DNA of 64,000 nt, from positions 404,501 through 468,500 of the forward strand of contig JAODUP010000120.1 of assembly GCA_025642065.1 (NCBI GenBank), written 5' to 3'. The translations under genes were made by a program, and so were the position numbers. The notes beneath the pieces are model-generated. The model did not search any database. It saw only the letters and a program-made list of their open reading frames with translations, and was not told where the DNA came from. This DNA is from Paralvinella palmiformis (lineage: Eukaryota > Annelida > Polychaeta > Terebellida > Alvinellidae). This document shows positions 50,978-60,470 of this stretch, one piece after another; within the stretch, counting starts at the first letter, position 1; the number at the start of each line of letters is the position of its first letter.

Positions 50978-51160
50978 CATTAAGGGCGAATTGGTAGCGC
51001 GTTGGACCACAGATCACTACCGGCTGAGTTCGAATCTCGGCGTGGGCATATCTGAAGCGTGTTTCAGCTTTGACTTTGCTTCATTACATTTGGAGGTCGC
51101 TCGGCCCATTTAGCCTACCACGTGCACAAAAGTGGCCATAAACACCAATCATCAATTGTG
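50978..51160 (+). mobile_element. tRNA-headed SINE, family 1
   Basis: The head has GAATTGGTAGCGCGTTGGAC and GAGTTCGAATCTCGGCGTGG. The body has GCATATCTGAAGCGTGTTTC, GGTCGCTCGGCCCATTTAGC and CACGTGCACAAAAGTGGCC, then CACCAATCATCAATTG. It is nearly complete. It is followed by a further repeat at 51230 that also follows the SINE at 63628. Confidence 0.8.
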
Positions 51161-51229
51161 TGGGATGGCACACAAAAGTGCGAGTACATATTTCGAGTGT
51201 GGTCCTTTTTATTGAGCGCCTGTTGATAT

Positions 51230-51362
51230 CTCCCCCCCCCCCATCACTCACAGGGTAGCAATAGGGAAAGATAGGCCTGGAACACCCCGAGGGTATAATC
51301 ACTGCCAGAGTGTATTACGTCATCAGAGGATATTTAAAGTCCCTCCCTCTTTTAAAATTAAT
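51230..51362 (+). repeat. SINE-linked repeat, copy paired with 63885-64000
   Basis: Shares with the window's right end: CATCACTCACAGGG, GCAATAGGGAAAGAT, ACCCCGAGGGT, TCACTGCCAGAGTGT, TTACGTCATCAGAG and TTTAAAGTCCC. In both places it lies roughly 100 bp after a family-1 SINE, so the two may form one composite unit. Confidence 0.7.
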
Positions 51363-51505
51363 TCAGTGGAGACGGCAGCGCCGTTTAACGTGCTCAGTCA
51401 CCCACGATGTTGTGTGCCCAGAAATTATTCCCTGGGAAGTTTCGACATCTTGACGAGATCGAACCTGTGATTCTTGGTGGTCAGAGCATATCCACCCTTT
51501 AGCAC

Positions 51506-51507
<2 letters not shown>

Positions 51508-51546
<39 letters not shown>
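51508..51546. repeat. (TA)n microsatellite
   Basis: TA run of about 39 bp. Confidence 0.9.
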
Positions 51547-51547
<1 letters not shown>

Positions 51548-52527
51548 CTATAGAATATATACTTAGCTTTAATAACGCATAGCTAGTGGCATAACATGCC
51601 AATAGCGGTGTATTCGTTTAATTCGGTATTATATAGTATTTGTAAAGTACCCCACATAATATAACTATTGGAATAATAATAATAATAATAATGGCCTAAT
51701 AATAATTAAACAGAAGGTGATACCTTAGGACAGATTTTTAACTTTTCAACAGACAATGCACTCCCTAATTTCTACCGACTATTAACATGTTATATAAAGT
51801 GGGTGTAGCTCTGGTTAACTAACAATCGCGTCATATGCTTAAGTTCCTACTCCGATCACTCTGATGAACATAGGCTCGCACAGGTATTCACGTATACAAT
51901 TGAGGAGTTATAAATTGATTAACATCTACATATATATACGTCTACCTATTTCTATGTTTCCAGAACAGGTTGTACTAGAACTATGGGCGGGATGACATTT
52001 CTGTCTTGCCACTCCACCCCCGCGTCAAATGGACTCGCAACTTAATCATAATCGCCAAACCATAATTATATTTACGTGGAGTAATAAATTAATAGTATTT
52101 GTTATTCTAAGGCACAGCTACGCCTTCTCCCTTACAGCATAATGATATACCTAGAGAGTCATCTTTTTTTTTGGGGGGGGGGTAATTAGCTGCAGTATTA
52201 TATCCCTTTCTCACAACATAGTAAGTAAGTAAATAATTGTATTCGATTATGTATGCTATAGCGTTATTACATATCTATATCACATAATATTATTTACAAG
52301 CATATACCATCAGGCCAACAGACAAGTAAACAGCTGTAACATCCAAAATAAAGACCAAACACGTAGAACATAATTGATTATACAAGGAGGCGCAATGGCC
52401 TAAAAGTTACATATTTAACCGTCTATGTCCACTGTCCAAAGACGCTGATTAGGGCGATAGCATAACATAATATAATGTAATATTGTACAATATATTATAC
52501 AATATATGTAATTTATAAATGACTTTG
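51547..52527. other. intergenic, nothing recognised apart from LINE 3' flank
   Basis: AT-rich, with an (ATA)n patch near 51670 and an (A/T)CAATATATT-type patch near 52490. The last ~100 bp probably belong to the 3' end of the minus-strand LINE that follows. Confidence 0.35.
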
Positions 52528-52782
52528 TTAATTTGAGTTCGTAAGAAATATCTTTACAGATTTATTAAAGTTATGCTGCGACCTCAACTGTCTTATTGTT
52601 TCTGGCAGTTTGTGCCATATTTCAGGTGCTAGGTAAATAAATGTCTTTGATAAAAATGCTGTTTTTCTGTATTGTACGTATGGCTGGTGAAGGTGTCTTG
52701 TTTCGTGCGAATGAATATGTCTATTTACAGTGAACATAATCATTAGGGGATATGGTAAAGAGATATTAGTGAATGAATCCAT
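52528..52782 (-). pseudogene. C-terminal end of a non-LTR retrotransposon ORF2
   Basis: The minus-strand frame contains IHSHETRHLHQPY, KTAFLSKTFIYLAPEIWHKL, PETIRQLRS and FNKSVKIFL before the stop. This is the usual C-terminus of jockey/CR1/RTE-type reverse transcriptase polyproteins (TR-H pattern, then a W-x-x-LP block, then a Phe-Lys-rich end). The catalytic RT domain is absent, so this is a 5'-truncated copy. The clade is not assigned. The reading frame upstream of about 52782 is broken. Confidence 0.75.
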
Positions 52783-53526
52783 TATTGTTCTTCTTGTTTA
52801 GCTAACCAGATCGCCGGAAGGCAAACAATATCATAATCAGTGATTAACTGATCTAGTTTTAATCGTTCACAAAATCTTCTTGATCCCAATTTCAGTGGAC
52901 GACAGTTTTATTAACTGTTCATCGAATGTCTTCATGCTGTGTCATCAGACTGTCCGAGTCCTCATCATCCGTGTACTCCGGATTTTCTGATGTTTAAGTA
53001 TTGCGCTTTCTCTGAAGGTTTCACTTCATCGGACCAATATGTCCTCTGGCAAGATTTGTCCACCCAAGATCACCTCGGGATCGTCGACTTCTCCCGACGT
53101 AGAGAAATAGCGGCCGGTAGCGTACACTCACAGTCACATTCATCTTGTCGTTCAGGTATCATTGTGTGTCATCATCTGCACCCTAGTCTGGGAAAAACGT
53201 TCTAGCAAATAAATATTGGCTTTTCTTTTTTAGTTTCAACGAAGTGGAAACAGTTACGAATTTTTTTCTCCGCAACCAGTGACAGATTTCCTCTGCCTTT
53301 TCACATTTTTATTATTTATTGATCGATTCGACATGCTTAATTAAAATTAAATTAATACAAACGCATTGAGTTTGCTATATATCTTTAATTTAATCGATTT
53401 ATTATCAGAAGTAAGTTATTTTCAAGGCACCGTGTATCGCTAGGGTGTCTATTGTATTATGTACATTCGAACTTTTCGCGGCAGGGCGCATGCCATTAAA
53501 ATTCTAAAAACTAAAATTCTTCTTAC

Positions 53527-53773
53527 CTGTCTGATTTGATGAAACCCGACGCTTATGCCGTTTCGTTGTAGATGTGACTGGTCGACGACTGATATATCTG
53601 GTAGCAGTAGAGCCTGATTTGCATGCGACATAATCTGAGTTTTGTTCATCTCACGCAACAATAACAAACTGCTGCCAAACATCTGATTTAGAGCTAATTG
53701 ATCGAATCTTATAAACAGGAGAAATGATCAGGTTCCGTGTAGTTTGAGATACCCTGGTCTTTCGGAGAGACAT
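53527..53773 (-). pseudogene. degenerate BED zinc finger exon (hAT/ZBED-like)
   Basis: From an ATG at 53773 one frame reads a basic N-terminus, then SDVWQQFVIVA, an in-frame TGA at about codon 41, DEQNSDYVACKSGS, and TSTTKRHKRR, ending at a donor-like CAG|GTAAGA at 53527. This follows the BED-finger layout (VW-x-x-F, C-x-x-C, then L/T-x-x-H-x-x-x-C/H). The second Cys of C-x-x-C and the last metal ligand are not intact, and the frame has a stop. BED fingers are found in hAT transposases and in genes domesticated from them. No hAT catalytic domain was recognised nearby. Confidence 0.5.
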
Positions 53774-54807
53774 CTTGCTTGTTGTAGTCAAAGAGAGAAG
53801 ATATGAACATAATATGTTTCACATTATTTATATAAACAATATGATGTGCTAAACCATAGTTAATCACATATATACTGAACGCACTGATTCGGTTATTTGT
53901 ATCGAGTGTTGTGGGTATTGTTTAGAAAACTAAAGTACCGTTTAGCCATTAATAATCAGTGCCTGATGACTGTAAAGTTAAGCTAGCGTATATGTCACAC
54001 AATATACCATGCCTCACCGCAAACTAAGACTATATATAAAGCTTAGGGTTTTTAAAAATTCCGTCTGGCTTCCTCAAATTGAATACTGTGAAATTGAATA
54101 AAATTATAATATTCAAAGAAAACATTTTTACAATTGATAATCTAAAAACTTTGTATATGATTTTATTCATTATTTTGTGGACAATGCGGGCCTCAAATAT
54201 ACATTTTCGCTGTCTCCGCATTTGACGGCATAAAAAATCTTCCGGAATCTGCAATATTTAATTAGGCTGGCGGGTCCCCACAACCCTCCAGGGGGAGCCT
54301 GGTCGCACAGTTCTACTCAGGATTTATAAATGGATAAACATGAAGAAGGAAAAAAATCGCAGGTTGAAGCAGACAGTGATTTATCTGATCCGGAATAAAC
54401 GCCTTTATCTCATTGGTAACTTTCCCTTTGATGTGATTAATCATAATACGGATTTCTTTCTAAAATCAATATATATTTTTAAGTGGTGTTGGAGTTACCA
54501 TTCGTTGCGAGTTTGTTTTGAGCCTGATGAATTATCCAGATGTTACGAATGAAATATAACTGATTTGTGATTCTCATGCAGTGCCAGTGCCTTTTTATTA
54601 TCCGTTGTAGCACACACAGACGCGCGTGCTTATTCATACACACATCAAATGGATACAATGCATATCAATTTAAGATCAGTCACATTTATGATTATATGGG
54701 TCTAGTTATAGTCGCTAGTATGAAATATGATATGTTTATGAGATCGAATGTTAATGGAATCAATTGACCTTTATTGATCAGAGAACTATACGAAATACAA
54801 TTTAAGC

Positions 54808-54810
<3 letters not shown>
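53774..54810. other. intergenic, nothing recognised
   Basis: AT-rich with no exon or repeat that I can identify. The open frames here are short and lack homology. Confidence 0.35.

Positions 54811-54811
<1 letters not shown>

Positions 54812-54879
<68 letters not shown>
54812..54879. repeat. (CT)n-(TA)n compound microsatellite
   Basis: A CT run of about 33 bp passes directly into a TA run of about 36 bp. Confidence 0.9.
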
Positions 54880-54880
<1 letters not shown>

Positions 54881-55292
54881 GCACACGACCGCACTATATT
54901 TTGACCTCACCAAATGCTTAAATTACGCTCTATATAAGTACTTCATTATAAGCCTGCATGTGAAACAATCTGGATTTGTCGTAGACAGTGCAAACTATCA
55001 ATAATCTGGATTTGGCTGCGTGTGAACCATGTCAAGTGGGAGGGGTTCCCAGTGATTACTTGCCACAAGCTGATTGTAATATAGGCAGCTGCAGGTGCAC
55101 TTCGGATGAGCTGCCAGAAGTCATTTATGGTGGCATACACGATCGACTAGCAACAGGGACTATAGGAACTGATGTTTTTGTTGAGGTAGAGTTACTAGTG
55201 CCCTAGGGTTCCAATGGTTTAAGCCAATGTGCACTCTGCGCCGTAGTAATACATGTACATATTTATTTACCCACAGATACAGTCTCATAAGT

Positions 55293-55295
<3 letters not shown>

Positions 55296-55327
<32 letters not shown>
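55296..55327. repeat. (CA)n microsatellite
   Basis: CA run of about 32 bp, just before the LINE fragment starting near 55371. Confidence 0.9.
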
Positions 55328-55329
<2 letters not shown>

Positions 55330-55370
55330 TTTAAAAGCATTCTTGACACAAGAATCACTTGTAACTGTAG

Positions 55371-55973
55371 TTCAATGCCTTTGTTACATATCGTATAGAC
55401 TATTGTAACTCCCTGTCATATGGCATATCTGATTATAACATTAATCGCCTTCAGCGAATTCAGAATAGTGCAGCTCGCATTGTAACAAATACTAGAAAAT
55501 ATGATCATATCACCCCAATTCTTCAAAAACTACATTGGCTACCTGTTAGACAGCGTATCCATTTCAAGATTCTGTTAATAACTTATAAATCTATTAATGA
55601 TATGGCGCCAGAATACCTGTGTGAACTGGTTTCCATTAGAAAGTCATCCCGAAAACTCAGATCATCCAGTCAGATACTATTGCAGGTGCCAGTGTCTCAG
55701 CTCAAGTCATACGGCGATTGTGCGTTTAGTGTTGCAGCCCCCACTTTGTGGAATAGGTTGCCGGCAAATATTAGAAATGCGTCGTCTCTTGGAAATTTTA
55801 AATCTCTTCTAAAAAGACACCTATTTAAGGTCGCTTTCACAGATAAATAACTATTATCTTTTTAATCATTACAGGGTTTTTGCAGACATTATTTGGGGTA
55901 TTATTATATTACATATTATTTGTACAGCGCCTTTGAATGGCTCCTGCTAGTAAGGGTGCTTTATTAAATATAC

Positions 55974-55975
<2 letters not shown>
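55371..55975 (+). mobile_element. 5'-truncated CR1/L2-like LINE with intact 3' end
   Basis: An open frame at 55371-55850 encodes 159 residues of the RT C-terminal region: DYCNSLSYG, LQRIQNSAARIV, KYDHITPILQKLHWLPVRQR, ILLITYKSINDMAPEYL, GDCAFSVAAPTLWNRLPANI and LLKRHLFKVAF, then a stop. This order is standard for CR1/L2-type elements. The 3' UTR (GTACAGCGCC, CTTTGAATGGCTCCTGCTAG, ATTAAATATACATTAT) matches the tail at 3466-3572. The catalytic part is missing and the frame has no stop, so the copy is fairly young. Its (TA)n tail at 55974-56019 received the next transposon. Confidence 0.85.
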
Positions 55976-56019
<44 letters not shown>

Positions 56020-56022
<3 letters not shown>

Positions 56023-56760
56023 TCAGAATCCGTTAATCCGGACATCGTTTATCCGACAAATCCACCTTCGACACATTATTGTCCATGACGGATTTCGTCA
56101 ACAGAATGTGACATTTCAATGTAAAATGACCTCGATAATCCGACAACACGAAAATGTTGCCAAAATTTCCGCTAGTTCAGTCATGCAAGACACACCGACA
56201 TATTGTCAGTAATGTTTAATTAACCCGCCCACCCGCGATAATTGCTATATCATAACTAATTACAACCATCCTTGACCAAACACACAGACAGACGGTGCTT
56301 TATAATGTCTGTAATTAAGAAACATTAAAATAATCAATGGTTTCAATGCCATTCCATACCATTGCCTACGGTTATTGCATATTGATTTAAATACGGAGGT
56401 AAAAGTTACTTGCTATCAGATTCACTTCTATGGCTATCGAAATAATAACAGAGAAATATGTCAAGTCAAGTTAGAAAACGCCGTCGCGTTCATATTTCTG
56501 CTGCCCAGAAGATTGACATCTGTCAACTAATTCCGCTAACTGGATTTTTATTCGTGTCATTTATTGTCATAATTGATGAAAATAAGTAAATACACCACGA
56601 AATTATAAATGTCATTTTGGTTCCAATGGATGTTGCGTATTGTTTTTGTTACATACAACGTCATGTCTTTATGATCTAAAAATGTGTGACACAGACTACC
56701 GCTATGCCACGGACTTGATATTCCGACATTCGCGTTTGTCGGATTAACGGCTTCTGACTG
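56020..56760 (+). mobile_element. internally deleted pogo/Tigger-like DNA transposon
   Basis: The left end CAGTCAGAATCCGTTAATCC at 56020 and the reverse complement of the right end, CAGTCAGAAGCCGTTAATCC ending at 56760, form terminal inverted repeats. TA lies on both sides (56018-56019 and 56761-56762), as expected for TA target duplication, although the target is itself a TA tract. At 741 bp it is far shorter than autonomous elements (about 2-2.5 kb). Inside is the start of a transposase frame (56458-56589) that runs into unrelated sequence, so it is a deletion derivative moved in trans. Confidence 0.85.
56458..56589 (+). pseudogene. truncated CENP-B/pogo-type transposase N-terminus
   Basis: A 43-codon frame from ATG 56458 to TAA 56589 begins MSSQVRKRRRVHISAAQKID, followed by ICQLI. 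That is the basic start and first helix of a CENP-B-type helix-turn-helix, as in pogo/Tigger transposases (pattern K-R-K-x-x-x-x-x-x-K-x-x-I). After about residue 25 the sequence turns hydrophobic and stops, which marks the internal deletion joint. It is too short to act as a transposase, but it could still encode a small basic peptide. Confidence 0.65.
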
Positions 56761-56999
56761 TATATATAATTTTAATGCTTATTTAAATCATATTTTAAAA
56801 GCTGTGATTATAATTAATCAGGAGACCCGCAAAATGTATATAGGACTATGTACTGTGGCCCAGTGCTTACGGTACTGGGGTCAGACTGTTAGCTGTAATG
56901 GGGTGAAAGATTGAAATACCGGAAGGCGACCTGAAGTGTTTAAAAGCCTAAGGAACCTGTTGTACCTTGATACTTGATCTACGGAGTAGTGGTGGCACA

Positions 57000-57960
57000 G
57001 CCTGTTAAAAAACAAATACATTTTGCCCCAAACTTGATCTTGAGCGGCGCTTCACTAGCTTGTGGCTATGTCCTCTGGTGTTTGATATGTCAGCCAGCGA
57101 GAAGAATTGGTTAGATTCCAGCCTGTCTATACCCTTCAGGATCGTATACACCTAAAAAATGTCGCCTCGTCTCCTACGATAGCACAAAGATGGGAGTCTC
57201 AGGGCTTCTAACCTATCTCTATATGGCAGACTTCTCAAGTTTGGTATCAGCTTTGTGGCTCTCCTTTGGGATTTTTTCAATTTCCAGCTTGTCACATCGG
57301 AACCCTGGACTCCAGATCACATTTCCATATCTCAAATGACGGCGTACCATAGTGGTGAATAACCTGGGGAGTGTTGTCTCGTCGATGCAGGTAAATGTTG
57401 CTCTAACAAGTCCAGTCATTCTTGATGCTTTGTTCACCGCTTTGGACACATACATCTGAAATTCCAGATCCTGGTCAGTGGTGACACCTAAGTCCTTTTA
57501 CTCTGTTATTGCTTCTAGTGAGGTATTTCTCATACTGTACTCATAACATGGGTTTGTTGAGCCTGGATGAAAAACATTGTATTTGGCCTCATCAAATCCC
57601 ATCTGCCATATCTGGGACCAGTCCACTATCCGATTTAGGTCATCCTGGAGTTGTAGACAGTCGCAATGGGAACTTATACTATGGAAGACCTTGGTGCCAT
57701 CTGTAAATTTCTTTGCAGTACATGTGACATCATCAGGTAGGTCATTAATAAAAATGACGAACAGAATTGGCTCAAGTACGCTGTGTTCTGTGATACCTTT
57801 GAGGATTCCTGCCGAAGTAAATAACTTGGCTTTAACCACTACACGCTGCCGTCTGCCTGAGAGGAAGTTCTCAATCCAGGTGAGGAGGCCGCGTTTTATG
57901 CCATATGCCTCAAGTTTCTTAATTAATATCTTATGAAGAATAGTGTTGACAGCTTTTCAT
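57000..57960 (-). pseudogene. decayed non-LTR reverse transcriptase (jockey/CR1-like)
   Basis: The minus strand encodes successive RT pieces: KKLEAYGIKRGLLTWIENFL and SGRRQRVVV, a degenerate SGIPQGSVLGP motif seen as GITEHSVLEPILF, INDLPDD, a mutated FADD box seen as FTDGTKVF, NEAKC-like DEAKYNVFH, LGVTTDQDLEF, VNKASRMTGLVRATF, LRYGNVIWSPGFR and then SLPYRDRLEALRLPSL. Damage includes a nonsense codon at about 57500, a frameshift near 57290, another nonsense codon near 57150 and a changed catalytic Asp. The element is dead. Its family differs from the LINE at 55371. Confidence 0.85.
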
Positions 57961-57974
57961 GGGTTAATTCGGCC

Positions 57975-57976
<2 letters not shown>

Positions 57977-58012
<36 letters not shown>

Positions 58013-58027
58013 GTGTGTGTGTGTGTT
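57977..58027. repeat. (TA)n then (TG)n microsatellite
   Basis: TA run of about 32 bp followed by a TG run of about 18 bp, lying between the LINE fragment and repeat copy B. Confidence 0.9.
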
Positions 58028-58039
58028 TTAGGGTAAAAA

Positions 58040-58495
58040 GTAAGAGGCAACAGGCACAGAGCATCAACATATCTAAACATCCTTCTAAACCTACCTCCAT
58101 GAATCTAAATACAACTATACATACATTAATCTAAAAATAAAATGTTCCATACCTCCACATATTGATAGATGTGTGCGTATACCTAAGCATGTGTCTGGTC
58201 TACTCATCAGCCTGTGGGAACCAGCTAATTCGCTTTTCGTACGCGACAAATATGTCACGCCCACAGGAAAGCGGCTACATTCAGGCTACGTACAAAAAGC
58301 GGAAGCATGTAAAAACATACCATTTGATACCACAGCTCGCCGCAAACAACACGTGCGTGTGGTTCAATGGTGACTTGCTTCATACATATCATAAACTATT
58401 TTGACACCACAGTTTACATTCAACAGTAATTTTCTGTGGTCCAAAAGAAACCTGTATATAAAACATTTCGACACCTCAGATGCTGACTTCAGCTT
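58040..58495 (-). repeat. dispersed ~450 bp repeat, copy B (inverted)
   Basis: Reverse-complement counterpart of 1285-1725. Read on the minus strand it starts GTCAGCATCTGAGGTGTCG and ends near GATGTTTAGATATGTTGATG. It lacks the (TA)n expansion of copy A and has TTTCTTTTGGACCACAG in its place. Confidence 0.75.
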
Positions 58496-59244
58496 TATTC
58501 TGGGTTCGAGTAACTAAATATATCCTACCTATATGAACCAGATACACGTCCGAGTAGTCTGGCGTCGAAGTTCTTCTCGAACTCGAGTTTGGCCTTTTAT
58601 AGGCCCTCAGCGTGTTAACAACATTAGAGTTTGTTCATAACAAAGGGAATGTACACTAACTCAGTATGGACTCACTGAAGTGATTTAACTAAAATAAAAA
58701 CAAAGTAGCAATACCGCACAATGGATTATTACTGGACTAGAACGAAATATCGTCTCAAACCTGAGTAAATACTATGATTTACTCGAACCTAACAGCTAAC
58801 CCTCATACGTTTCCGTTCATCACTAAGGGAACGTTCATTCACGCTTAATTTAGCGTCCCTAAGTATATGCAGTTAGGTGTGGTGTGATCTAAATTAAAGC
58901 GCCTATCCACTTGATCTATTTGACCCATGGTCGAGAACAGCGGATTTCAGGCAGATCTCCGATACTGCGAATGACACGTCGGGATTATAATAGCTATACA
59001 TTTAACAAATTTCCTATATCAGTGTAATCTATTTACTCATAATATGGGAAAAAAACTCTGTCCGCAGCTTAATACCCATGAAGATGCCTCCCGGAGTAAC
59101 AAACGACTCCCGGAGTATAAATCCATCAACATGTTGTAATAACGACATAACTTTCTTACATTGGTGTAATAAGGAATCTGGATGAGGATGGAGTATCACT
59201 ACAGTTAGGCTTCAATATTAAGCACTTGGTGTCATCATTACTGA

Positions 59245-59284
<40 letters not shown>

Positions 59285-60470
59285 CTATCACTTCTCATTA
59301 CCTTAAATATACTCCTGAAGAAGTCAAACCATATAGAACTTATTACTATTTATATAAGCATCAGAAAGGATTACTAGAGAAGTACAATATGAATTATAAA
59401 CGATTGAAGTTTAGCATCTTAAGAACGATTATTAAACTAGGTAAAACATATGATGCCTCAGGTACATATAATATTTGGATCGGCTATTACATGCCCTAGA
59501 TGTATACTCTGAGGTTTTAGAGTCATGTACGTACTCTGTATCAATATTAAACATCACATGTCAGTTTAAATTGCTGTAATAAATAAAAAGACATTCGATT
59601 CGGTTGGATATAATGTTACCAGCATCTGTATATTTTAAACCAGTTGACCAATTTTGATGGAGCTACAAATTAAAGAACATCTGCCGTGATAAAAGGACAT
59701 GATGTCACCATGAAAGTCAACTGAATCGACCAATTTACTATAACTAATTCTGACAGCGCTATCGATGGCCACACACGCGCGCGCGCGCAGTTAATCGAAT
59801 GCCTTGAACCATATATATTACTGACCGACTGGCAAGGCGTCTGTATGACCATGCAGTCTCCACATTAGATGGTAATTCCAGCACATCTAATAAATGCCTG
59901 AATTTCGTCCGAGGCTGTAGAAGTATAGATGAATTACTGCAGCAAATATATTCACTTTTCGTTCATTGCTACTACAGAATGTTTCTTAATTAGCTCTTCA
60001 ACTATATAGGCACTCTGTTTACACATTATCAACGCGCACGGCAGTAGAAACTCGCGGATAGGTGAGCATCTCCAGACGTGGTCCAGCGCTGTGATTTCTG
60101 CGGGTGTTGTGGATAGAATAACTTACAAATACTACGTTATTGATCTTCGGTGACTTCATCATCATCAGTGAGTTATTCGACGGTTTTCAATAGGATATCG
60201 ATTGCCAGATATATGCCATGTGTGTTCCACTGTTTATGCGACTTATCGATTGTTGATCGAACGATTTCAAACAAGCCGGCCAGCCACGACTGCGTCCATA
60301 TAACTCCATCACCTACTTAGGTGTTATGGCAGCAACTATTAAGTCGTTGCATACCGAGTCAAACAGCTGCCTGTACGATATATTGGCTTTTCCGATCTGG
60401 AAAAATCAATCCATTTCAGCGAATAAATCAGCATAGCCAACGAAGTCTTGGAACGGAACGGGCCTTTACA
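58496..60470. other. intergenic and 5' flank of the sulfatase-like gene
   Basis: No gene was recognised. A (TA)n run lies at 59246-59281 and a short (CG)n patch lies near 59775. A TATA-like or initiator element could not be placed with any certainty. An acceptor-like CCTACTTAG lies at about 60318, so an upstream non-coding exon is possible. Confidence 0.35.
59246..59281. repeat. (TA)n microsatellite
   Basis: TA run of about 36 bp. Confidence 0.9.

Noticed and set aside
54988..55206. 72-codon Cys-containing open frame
   Set aside because: No recognisable domain, no signal peptide and no splice support. It is probably chance or part of an unidentified repeat.
60321..60470. Upstream in-frame extension of the sulfatase-like ORF
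   Set aside because: The 50 extra codons have no homology and are not compositionally like the rest. The ATG at 60471 lies just before the hydrophobic segment with a better context.
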